A DNA stretch of 64,000 nucleotides from Lepidodermella squamata (taxonomy: Eukaryota > Gastrotricha): positions 744,001 through 808,000 of the forward strand of contig JBLDXI010000028.1 in assembly GCA_047495785.1 (NCBI GenBank), given 5' to 3'. The notes under the pieces were generated by a model. That model saw only the letters and a list, made by a program, of their open reading frames with translations, had not been told where the DNA came from and did not search any database. The translations under genes were made by a program, and so were the position numbers. Shown piece by piece: positions 24,621-33,615 of the stretch. Numbering within the stretch: position 1 is the first letter of the stretch; each line of letters opens with the position of its first letter.

Positions 24621-25242
24621 CGATTCTATGTTGAATCTCACCTCAATTCTATTCCTGATACTGAATGGAAGAACTGATTGTCTATGTCTAGCTCACTCCA
24701 GGGTATAAAACAGTATGAATAACTTTAGTTTGAAAAATCTCCGAAATTATTTTATTCTCCAATCGCTTCACTGAACTATATTGAAATGTACAGTTTTTCT
24801 ACTTGAGCTTAACTCTATCTCTTTTTGATCAAAAATCGTATGTACGCGAGTCTTTATGAAAAACACTGCGTTGTAAATAGGAATATAAAAATTAAAATCT
24901 TATTATTCTGCTGCGATCATAAAATGCTGATGTCGGGTGCTTTTCACTTGTTGATATTTAGAATGACTGCTGATGATGTGCTGAAAAATTTCACGAAGGA
25001 ACGAAACAAATAAATTGTTGAGATATGAATATTTAATGTTTCATAGGATCGAATTCGGTGCAAGTTAAATAAATAATCGACAAAAAAGCTGGAAGGCTAG
25101 CATATAATCACAATCGGGAATTCATGCGACTGTTTTTTGAATCATCCGACTCCCATATGGCTGCTGCTACTAGGTTACAAGCGTGGAAAAAATTCATTTC
25201 ATTCCTTGGTGCAGCAATTCATCAGCATACAACCGAAATCTA
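24621..25242. other. Intergenic region kinase to phosphatase gene
   Basis: About 620 AT-rich bases without a gene. AATAAA at 25009-25014 may end the kinase transcript. A TAG closes the phosphatase frame at 25171-25173, so coding must start after it. A GCTACTAG that could be an acceptor ends at that point. Confidence 0.45.
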
Positions 25243-27609
25243 ATGGCATCTCTTTTTGACTTGATTTTGAGTGAACCTTTGGAAGAAATCAGTGATTTGG
25301 CTGCGTTTTTCATATATCGAGAAAGTGACGCCTGTGTATTGCTTCAAAAGCTATCAGATGGTCGAGGATGGTGGCTGCCATGCTTCAAGGTTAACGAAGA
25401 TTTAGTTGATAACAACACCGTTTTTAAGGAACTTGGCCTCAAAGGACAAATAGCCGGCATTCGGTGCGTCCGAACGTGGCATTTTGCCAAGAATAGAGAA
25501 AAGTCAATTCTGTTGATCCATCAGTTCAAATTAGACGAATCATTTGACTCAGAGAAGCTCAGATGGATGACAGCAGCTGAAATGCGGTCGCTACGCTTCG
25601 ATGAACCTTTATTAAATGAAGACCCGATTCGTCTTGCCGAGGCGACACTTAGAACTGAGCAGACACTGATAAAGTGCATTGAACTTGCAGCTGAAATCGG
25701 TACAAAAGTTGATACACAATGGAAAGTTGGTTCGAAGCAAATATCGGAATTATTGCCTGGTGCAATACCAATTCCTCATCTCCATCGATTTTATATCTCA
25801 AAATGCTGGCCTGGGGAAGAAATGACGTATCATACATTCAGAGCCGTCATTTCCTGCATTTTAAGCCCGGCCAAAGGCAGCGAAGATGAAAACTTCCGAA
25901 AGTTGTGGCACGCGTTTACTTCTAACAATTCAATATCTCAAATTCGCTTGGAATTCGGCGATTTCGTCAATGCTATTGCAATGTTGGAATTCAATGCCTT
26001 GAGCCATCAGTACTTTGATGTCAAACTGCAGATGATGTACAGATTCTTCGCTTCTGTTAACAAATACGGAGAGCGAGAGTTGACTCAAAATAATCTCGAA
26101 TTTTTCAAGTCAAGATTGGCTGACAATGCGGACAAAGAAGTAGCGGCTGGTTCCCTTGTTATTCCCGATGGGCAATGCTCCGTCTCGATAGGATCTCTTG
26201 CTGACATTGTGAGGCAGAACTACATGGATGCCTTCAGGAAATTCAAATTCGCTGAGAAGAAGGCGTTGAAGAAACCTATTTCAGCGGCAAAGTCCCCGAA
26301 AAATCGAGAGATCAAGCACCGGAAAACTACCAGCCTCCGAAGTCACATCGTAACTCTACGAAGAACTTCAAACCAAGCAACCTTGGAGACATCTCCGATA
26401 AGTTCAATAATTTCCGCAATTCTCGAATTTCCAGACAGCAAAAAGGAATCAGATCAGCTGACGAAAGAGATGCTGCATCTTTTAGCGGAGCATCTCGTAG
26501 AGGAACGATGTGTGACTTCTAACAAAGGAGCTGCTAATTCGATGTTTTCCTTTGTCTTCAAATGGAAGACTCATTCGAGTCATCAGCATTTCCTTCAACT
26601 GTTACCTCGGCTCATTGATAGTGCAGAGCCGATTTTCGCATCGGAGCCACGATTATTGCGGCTAGACTCCCCGATTTACATCTCAGGAGATTTTCACGGC
26701 AATTTTCACGACTTGAGCACAATCGCACAGGTTCTTTGGCGTCATGGTCCAGCGATTTGCCCGGCAAAACTGTTGTTCCTCGGTGATTATGTTGATCGAG
26801 GGCCCAACTCTCTGGAAGTCTTAGGTTACCTCCTAGCTCAGAAGATTTTATCTCCTAATCGAGTTTATCTCATAAGAGGGAATCACGATGACCCTAATAC
26901 GAATTCTGACTTTTCACATTCTTGCTCTGAGGCGTTTCTTGCCGCGTATAAAGATGAGAAGACGGAAAATTTGGCGCGTCAAATGTGGATCCGTGTCAAT
27001 TGGATGTTCTCAGCTCTACCTTTAGCTGCTATAATTGACAATGCCACGTTTTGCTCGCATTCCGGAATTCCATCGCCTCGCTGTGGTGTCAAATCCCTTG
27101 AAGATATCAACAGATTGATTCCGAATAGATTGGAAGCCATTTCTGAGAACTCTTTAGCGCTAGAATTGTGTCTAAACGATCCAATGTTGCCAGAGCATTC
27201 GAAACTACCAGAAGTTCTGGATGATATCGATAACCATAGAGATGGCTTTTCTGTCAACATTCAACGGTCCAGTCCAATGAAGCGCGACGAGCGGATTCTT
27301 TACTTCACGACATCAGCTTTTAGCAAGTTCATGACTGAGCAAAATCTGCAATTCTTTGTCAGAGCTCAGGAAAGTTATCGACGTGGCTGTGTTGGCCACG
27401 ATAGCCGGATGTTGACAGTCTCGTGTTCCGAGTCAGCTTTCAGCGCTACTTGCCTTCTTGTTGACAAAGATTTCGTTCAAATTTTACGAATCAATACCCA
27501 GCTGATGGCTCGCGATGTTAACAGTCCATCTTCTCCGATGAGCTTGCATCTATTCGAACCACCTGTTAATGTTTTGAATGTTAAAAAGGATCCCCCAAAA
27601 GTAAGATGA
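25243..27609 (+). CDS. Nudix-like / EF-hand-like / PPP phosphatase fusion
   Basis: Intronless ORF of 788 codons from the first in-frame ATG (25243); the frame is open back to a TAG at 25171. Residues about 15-125 look like a Nudix fold (RGWWLPCFKV near 42, ELGLKG, LRWMTAAEMRSL near 106), but the catalytic Nudix box GX5EX7REUXEEXGU is absent. Residues about 205-295 resemble a degenerate EF-hand pair (LEFGDFVNAIAMLEF). A basic Ser-rich linker leads to a PPP phosphatase domain (about 475-740): GDFHGN near 482, GDYVDRG near 513, GNHDD near 546, CSHSGIP near 605. The block equivalent to PP1 RAHQVVEDGY reads RAQESYRRGC, so the metal-ligand His (PP1 His248) is Gln, and GNHE is GNHD. It may be a pseudophosphatase or have altered activity. 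Localisation and substrate unknown. Confidence 0.8.
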   Translation: MASLFDLILSEPLEEISDLAAFFIYRESDACVLLQKLSDGRGWWLPCFKVNEDLVDNNTVFKELGLKGQIAGIRCVRTWHFAKNREKSILLIHQFKLDESFDSEKLRWMTAAEMRSLRFDEPLLNEDPIRLAEATLRTEQTLIKCIELAAEIGTKVDTQWKVGSKQISELLPGAIPIPHLHRFYISKCWPGEEMTYHTFRAVISCILSPAKGSEDENFRKLWHAFTSNNSISQIRLEFGDFVNAIAMLEFNALSHQYFDVKLQMMYRFFASVNKYGERELTQNNLEFFKSRLADNADKEVAAGSLVIPDGQCSVSIGSLADIVRQNYMDAFRKFKFAEKKALKKPISAAKSPKNREIKHRKTTSLRSHIVTLRRTSNQATLETSPISSIISAILEFPDSKKESDQLTKEMLHLLAEHLVEERCVTSNKGAANSMFSFVFKWKTHSSHQHFLQLLPRLIDSAEPIFASEPRLLRLDSPIYISGDFHGNFHDLSTIAQVLWRHGPAICPAKLLFLGDYVDRGPNSLEVLGYLLAQKILSPNRVYLIRGNHDDPNTNSDFSHSCSEAFLAAYKDEKTENLARQMWIRVNWMFSALPLAAIIDNATFCSHSGIPSPRCGVKSLEDINRLIPNRLEAISENSLALELCLNDPMLPEHSKLPEVLDDIDNHRDGFSVNIQRSSPMKRDERILYFTTSAFSKFMTEQNLQFFVRAQESYRRGCVGHDSRMLTVSCSESAFSATCLLVDKDFVQILRINTQLMARDVNSPSSPMSLHLFEPPVNVLNVKKDPPKVR

Positions 27610-27744
27610 CCGATAAAAAGATGTTAATGAATATATTTGGAATATAAAATGTGCATAGGTGCTACAAAGATCTACAAACAACTTTATTGGCTATAAGACG
27701 GCTACAACTCGTATCCTACCCCCGATTGCTATTGATCAACTGGA

Positions 27745-27915
27745 AAAGACTCCGCGGTTGCTCGTCAATTCCAGTCCTATCAATCCTCCGAAATAAGAAT
27801 GTTCTTATTGAGGCAGAATTATGGCGACTCTGTTCGTAATAAAGAATTCAATTTCTGACTGCACGATAACTGAGATATTAGTTCGTTCAGTTCTCGAAAT
27901 GAAGGCCGTTCACTA
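27745..27915. repeat. Duplicated segment, copy 1 (tyrosine kinase gene end)
   Basis: About 150 bases here align with 32450-32580 in the same orientation, with several substitutions and one insertion of about 30 bases. Shared runs include TCCTCCGAAATAAGAAT, CTGCACGATA and CGTTCAGTT. The shared part covers the last codons of the kinase fragment (QLSCSQK on the minus strand) and its 3' flank. Confidence 0.7.
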
Positions 27916-28190
27916 GCTTGCTGATGCCAAAATTTCTTTAGAATTCCTTCGTAAACAGGTTCAGGGCATTTGTTTGGTTTGCTCTGGATGTGTCCGGATG
28001 TTATTCGAGCAACTACAGTAGCGTCCAAACCATCATGAGGAATTTTTTCACACTCTGTTCGTTTATAGCATAACTAATGTTACCTGCTAAAACAGGTCAG
28101 GAATGTTTTACCTGAAAAACCTCCCCCGCTGTAACTCCAAAAGACCCAACATCACTTTTTGGTAGAAATTTTGCTAGATTCGACGGATAA
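27819..28190 (-). pseudogene. Tyrosine kinase C-lobe fragment
   Basis: Two antisense blocks match the end of a protein tyrosine kinase domain. Upstream, KFLPKSDVGSFGVTAGEVFQ (about 28170-28112) equals the consensus KSDVWSFGVxxWE with both Trp replaced by Gly, and ends at a good donor. Downstream, GLDATVVARITSG, then CPEPVYEGILKKFWHQQ and ERPSFRELNELI, match the CPxxVYxIMxxCW...RPSFxxL end, with a stop at 27819. The phases across the gap do not join cleanly, no catalytic core lies upstream, and consensus residues are lost, so this reads as a decayed gene fragment. Confidence 0.7.
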
Positions 28191-28499
28191 GTTTGGTGCT
28201 ATTGACAGTACATCCACTTTAACTTCAATTGCAAAGCCCGGTAATTTCTGGCAAAATGAACGTGAGGTTGAGAATAGTTTAATGAACACGAAACTTTCGA
28301 AATTATATAGCTCAATCTTTATTTCAAATGCTAATGTGTATACAACTTGCAAAGAAAAAAATGCACTCTCTCATTCCCGCTTTCTTGATATGATCTGAAA
28401 TTTGAGGTTTAGGGGTTAGGTTCATCACCACAAATGGGCTCTTCAGTTAAGTGGTTACCTGCGTAAAAGTACGGGTTGTCTTATAGTCGCAGATATTAT

Positions 28500-28669
28500 C
28501 GTTAGCGACGCGCCAAAACAACCACTTAGACGACTCATTCGATCGTACTTTGACGTACTTTGAGCACTGATCGTACCGAAATTTCACATTTACGTTCAAT
28601 AAGGGTCGAACGTACTTACCATAAAAAAGCTATTAATAGTAAAGTGGTTGTTTTGGCGCGTCGCTAACG
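28500..28669. mobile_element. 170-bp MITE-like element with 28-bp inverted repeats
   Basis: Positions 28500-28527 and 28642-28669 are perfect inverted repeats of 28 bases containing GCGACGCGCCAAAACAACCA. Short AT-rich sequences (ATATTAT left, TTATTAG right) flank them and could include a TTA or TA duplication, but this is not clear-cut. The 114-base interior has no coding capacity. It lies between the kinase fragment and the lectin gene. Confidence 0.7.
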
Positions 28670-28997
28670 TTATTAGCCTCGCGCCTCGCGCAGAAATGGA
28701 AAACGCCATTTAAACGAGCGGGATAAATGTACCCCTCCTTAAGCATCGGTGACCATTTTGATTGAAAATTTTGATATCGCGAGATATTCAAATATGTAAG
28801 ATGCGTCTTTTTAATTTCTTTCGAGATGTCGTTTAGTGAACATGGCGATTTTCCCGCGCCGATGACGAACTGATACAATCCATTCAATGGCTATCATCAA
28901 AACAACACTTTCGAATGCATCGAAACAAGCAAAATATAATTTATAAAATGAATATTAGTGAAGGTATCTTAGGTTGACGCGAAGTTTATTCTTCATT
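28670..28997. other. 3' flank of the lectin mosaic gene
   Basis: No gene. The minus-strand AATAAA (TTTATT at 28985-28990) lies just after the stop codon of the upstream lectin gene and is its likely polyadenylation signal. Confidence 0.5.
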
Positions 28998-31900
28998 TTA
29001 ATTTTCCGAGAGTTCGGTTTCGCATATGAACCATGACAATGCGGAACATGGCTGGTCCGACCAAGGGGCCCCTATTCCAAATTGGCCCATGTGAGCACAC
29101 GCCGGACCATTGACGTCCGGCTGAGAGGAATGCCAGCGATTAAAACTGTATATTTCGCCATTTACCCAAGTGTAGTCGTCCGGCATCGTGCCCATAAGGC
29201 CAATGCGATATCCGTTCATGGGGGTTATGTTTCTCCCTGAGAAAGAAAAAAAGAAAATTGGGCATAGTGAGCGTTAACTTGTAAAATCTTCGTGCACGAA
29301 CTGAAGTAAGGCATTATCAAGCCGGTCAGAAACGTGTGTTCTTCAGATGATGTTACAGTAACCAGATGCCAAGAGTTCGAGAAACAAATTGCAGCAGCGT
29401 CCGAGAAGTTCTTCATCAAGCGATAGATTTTGTAACAGCTTCCGCGATAATAGCTTTCGCACCCTGGACAATCAGAAATTCTATTAACACTGATTACATA
29501 TGCAAAAATGTTTGGGGCGCTTTTGAGGCCCCGGTGGGTCTACAAATTATCTATAATATAGTCTATAACTGCCTAGAAGTAGAAGGACATCAGAAACCTT
29601 CGTTAGTCGGACCTATTGACTGTACTAGCCATGGAATTGCTCAAAAATATTAATAATTTGTTAGGACTCCACAGAAAAAGCTGTTTCTAATTATGTTTCT
29701 CGGCAAATTACTTGAGGATTTAAGACTTACATGAATCGACAGGCATCGAGCACAAAGCATTCGCAGTGCTGTACAGTGTTTCGGCCGTCCAGCTGTAGCC
29801 ATCTTCCTGTGATGAGTCATACGTCAGAGCTGCATACTGAAATGCATCGCTGGAAACATCTACACCGTCACTCCAATCAGCTTCCGCTGTTAATATCAAT
29901 TTTAAACGTCGGCCTGTTTACGAAAGTATGTAAAGATTACCACACATCGGCACATCGCACGTTTCGACATCACCAGTGTCATCTCGAATACACCAAACGC
30001 CATCCTGGCTAACAAACGCATCGGGATTTCTGCAGTACGAATGATCGGTGTGTTGTTCTGGAAAACTTCGCCATTGCGCAGCGTAACTTGTCGATGCCCA
30101 GTTCCTGCATGGCGCCCCAGAGGATGTGGACGATAGCTGGCCAATGTATTCGGCTCCTGGTGGGGTGAGACGACAGGTTGTTGGCCAAGATTGAGATGTT
30201 GCTGCGAAATAAGGAAGTACTACGTTCAATAATTATGTACATAATGCAAGGACTGACGTGTCTCGCAAAAATAACAACGATTCAAGTTGCATTTCCCATC
30301 GCTCATGTAGGAGCTCTCAGTTTGGTTTGCGCCTGGACTGACCATGACGGCACAGTCCTTCCCGGGTCCACCGTTGGTATATCTGGGAGATTCGAAATGT
30401 TTAAAAAGAATGAAAATTGAGTTTGGCTTAGCACTGAACTGATCGATTGCGTATGCCCCGAAGAAGGTTGTATTTAAAGAACCGAAACTGCGGCTAATAA
30501 ACTTTTTGGTAACAAGTGCCGCGGTAGTCCGAAAAGGTTGAGGAATGTCTTCTTATTATATTCACACACACGACAATGGTACTGGTCACAAATTCATTAT
30601 TGAAATTTGAGTTACATGGAAATTTTCGCCGCATGAGGTAAGTGAAAATCAAGATGCTATCAGGTTTCATTGTCCGGTCTAGCGCAGTTTTTACTAATTC
30701 CTCTGAAAATATGAATCACCACACTTTTAAAATTCCATATTTTTGGACTTCAATGTAAAACTCGCGAGGGCTGGAAATGCTCGTTTTTGGCTCCTTGTTT
30801 TGGCTCTAAATAACTTTCGCCAGCAAACTTCAAACGTACCCAGCTTGGAAAGGCATTCTTTCGTAAATCGGATCAGTTAGGTCTTCCTTGTCGTAAAGAG
30901 TTCGAAAAACGCCTTCGACATCAGCATCAGTCATATCAACGTGAAGTTTTGCATAAGTGCTGCCTCTGCTCACTAAAGAGTATGCCATCAGCGACTTCTG
31001 GCTGTGTTCAACTGGACGATACAATATCCCACCCGTCTGACGGCACTGGCCATGAGCCGAAGTCCAATTCATTGTGACGAGATTCGAAACCAAGCAGATA
31101 TCGTGGTAGCGCATGCCTTTGATACAAGGCGGGCTTTCAATATCCTTCAAGTAGTACAGAGAATCGTCCGCCGCCGCGCTGTAATTTTTTGTATCAGTAA
31201 AGGCCCCATAAAATTGGCATCGATTGTTTTGACTTGGCGTATGAACATAGCCTACACAGTTCATTCGATCTCGACACGTCTTATCGCAGGCGTATCGATT
31301 CAAGCCGTATGAAGGCGAAAATGTGTTGGAGTCAAGTCGTACACCTAATTCCAGAGACGGTGGTCGGCGATTGAAATCCTTTTCATAGGTCCAGAGATCG
31401 GCGGAGAGGGTGCCAGTCGCAAAGTCACAAGTTCTTCGTTTCAATGAGCACTCTAACGTTCTGTGGTTATATGTGAACGACACGCAATTTTCTTTGTAAG
31501 ATTTGTCGCATTTAGCTGCACATTCCTCCAAAGTTGCTGGTATCGACTGAGGAAGAAGATCTGAACCCTGGCATTCGCCGCGAATCCTTACATATCCCTT
31601 AAGTTCTAGACAGGGGAATTTCTGCAATTCTTGGAGAAGTTAAAATTTTTAGGAAGAATACCTTGAACAGATCTTGGCCAAAGTTCGTTGTCAAATTTGG
31701 AATACCCGGTCCACCACTTGATTGAAGCCGGGTAATTTTCACTCAGAATCTCGTACAACGAATCACGCTGCTCCGCTGATTGAAACGTCACTAGTTCCGA
31801 CATGTGCGCTTCGTCGCAAACTTTCCAAGCAAGCGGCCGCTTCAGTGTTTGTGAACTCATTAGATAACACCTTAGAGAAGATGGGTCGGAGACCCATCCT

Positions 31901-32277
31901 GAAGGACACCACGATCTCTATAGAATTAACAGAAAATAACTATGCCTAAGGTCTGAAGCTATACTTACGCGGAAATTCATTGAATACATGCCATTATCGG
32001 TATCAGCTGCTAATTCCGGCAGCGGGGTTGTCAAATCTTGGTGTTCGAACAGCTTGCAAGTCCCCAGCTTCTCACTGAAGGCAAAACTACTGCACTGGTC
32101 GCCATATTGCTCGCAGGTGGCAGCGCATTCGCCTTTGATCTGAGAAGGAATCTCGAGGAAAGCCTCAATTTGGCTTGGCAACTTGTTCTCAAAATCAGAA
32201 TAGACCAGCCATTCTTCGCCTGAAATTCCGGCTGATAGAAACAAAAATATGACGAATTTTATCGTGTTAAATTTCAT
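28998..32277 (-). CDS. Secreted PAN / C-type lectin / kringle mosaic protein
   Basis: Inferred exons in coding order: 32277-31969, 31917-31662, 31629-30840, 30382-30258, 30201-29941, 29886-29731, 29463-about 29279, 29236-28998. About 773 residues; phases agree except at the last junction, whose donor is uncertain. The ATG follows TTATTTTTCAG by 4 bases. Residues 1-20 are a signal peptide (FVIFLFLSAGISG). Domains: PAN/apple-like (about 24-100); C-type lectin (about 107-190: CPSGW, AWKVCDEAHMSELVTF, IKWWTGY); two PAN-like (about 206-274, 280-356); C-type lectin (357-493: GGPGKDCAVM, CNLNRCYFCE); kringle (about 498-580: GAPCRNW, YCRNPDAF, VWCIRDD, CDVPMC); linker; C-type lectin (633-773: GSCYKIY, YRIGL, YTWVNGE, WFICE). 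No transmembrane segment is seen. Probably extracellular carbohydrate or protein binding, possibly immune; inferred from domains only. Confidence 0.75.
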
Positions 32278-33090
32278 CGCGCTGAAAAATAAAATAAATG
32301 GTGCAACTTTGCAAAATATCAAATCGGTTTTTGTTATGTTGAAACGGGTTGTCAATCTTTTTGTTCCTTTTGCTGGAGGTGTTTGGAGGCATTGGTTTCA
32401 CACCAACGCGAACCTATGGAATTGATTAAAAATCTATTACTAGCTTCCCGGACTAGGCGGTTGCGCGTTAATTCTGGTCCAATCGATCCTCCGAAATAAG
32501 AATATTATTGAACTTCCGTTCATTTCTGGCTGCACGATAGCTGAGCTTTGGGCGCGTTCAGTTGTTCTTGAAATGACGGCCATTACCACCCGTGAACTTC
32601 TCAAACCGAACGTAGTAACACGAATACAAAGTCAGAAAGTTTCTTATACGAAAAAACGAAAAACTTTTCTATTATACTGTATATGCGCCTGTTTTATTCT
32701 TTGTTCAAGTCAGTTTAGTTGTCAGTGGTCCCTTATAAATGTATTTGTTTGCATTCTAATTATAATGAACCGCTTGGAACATAATCGCATTTATTGGATA
32801 TTATCACGGTGGATGTAGTTCCGAAAGAATACCTGTTATTTGTAGCAAAACCAATCATACCTTTGCCATGCTTTTTATTAACCATATTATATATCGAAAG
32901 GTGATTGTGATGTGAAAAAGACATGCAAATAACTTCGGAACAAGGCGCGAAATGAAAAATGTTGGCAAGAATAATATATGAGAAATTATTTCAAAACAGT
33001 GCATTAAATAGTGATGATATTGGCTTAAACATAGAACTAAATGAATCAGAAGAGTATGTGTTCATTTAATTTATATAGCTTTAATTCGGT
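32278..33090. other. Intergenic region upstream of lectin gene
   Basis: Holds the second copy of the duplicated kinase-end segment (32450-32580). Nothing else recognisable. Contains the promoter of the lectin gene by position. Confidence 0.45.
32450..32580. repeat. Duplicated segment, copy 2 (tyrosine kinase gene end)
   Basis: Diverged copy of the 27745-27915 sequence in the same orientation. On the minus strand it still reads QLSCSQK, but the preceding kinase sequence is lost. The two copies bracket the whole lectin/PAN/kringle gene, as expected if the block arose by tandem duplication. Confidence 0.65.
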
Positions 33091-33615
33091 TTAATCGAGT
33101 GGCGAGGCATGAGTAGCCAGACTGCCGTCGTGCAAGACAACTATGTCAATTCGAAACTCTTCACACCATTTGTTAGTGACGAATAGGGGGAAGTAATCAT
33201 CGATGCTGACAGCTTCTTCTTGAGTGCCTGATAATGGCGATGAGAATGACTTGACACGCTTGTCGAGTAGGACATTGCCTAGAAATCGCTGCCGGTTTTG
33301 TTCATGGAACTCAGCATTGATCTCGGCATCGAATTCATGCAGAATGGGACGCCAGCAGTCCCAAGAATATTGCTCGGCTTGATTTTGATCGTATCCAATG
33401 GGTATTAGCCAAGGCGCTAGTCCAATCGCTGCCAACCAACCACCACCACTAACAGCAGTAGCAGTGGCTCCTGTAAGAACGGTTCCAGCAGTTCCTGCAG
33501 CGGCAGCAGTTCCTGCAGCGGCAGCTGTTCCGGCAGCGGCAGCAGTACCACCTATTGCTAAGGCGGGACCTGCGATTGCGACGACTGGAGCTGCAATGGC
33601 CAAAGTAAGTACCAT
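33091..33615 (-). CDS. Hypothetical protein with hydrophobic Ala/Gly-rich N-terminus
   Basis: ORF of 174 codons starting at a true ATG. Residues 1-75 are almost entirely Ala, Gly, Val, Thr, Ile and Leu, including three imperfect AAAAGT units encoded by an 18-base tandem repeat (about 33480-33550), which could be one or two membrane segments. The C-terminal 100 residues are polar and look like a folded domain (YSWDCWRPILHEFDAEI, FVTNKWCEEFRIDIVV). I do not recognise a family. Differing composition of the two halves, an ATG start and an intact frame favour a real gene, but part of the openness could come from the repeat. Confidence 0.45.
   Translation of the reverse strand: MVLTLAIAAPVVAIAGPALAIGGTAAAAGTAAAAGTAAAAGTAGTVLTGATATAVSGGGWLAAIGLAPWLIPIGYDQNQAEQYSWDCWRPILHEFDAEINAEFHEQNRQRFLGNVLLDKRVKSFSSPLSGTQEEAVSIDDYFPLFVTNKWCEEFRIDIVVLHDGSLATHASPLD

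Noticed and set aside
24621-25182. Start of the phosphatase gene upstream at the GTG (25183) or the ATG at 25157
   Set aside because: GTG is not a normal eukaryotic start; the ATG at 25157 is in another frame that stops soon.
29366-30012. Plus-strand open frames across the lectin gene
   Set aside because: They are complements of minus-strand exons with clear kringle and lectin motifs.
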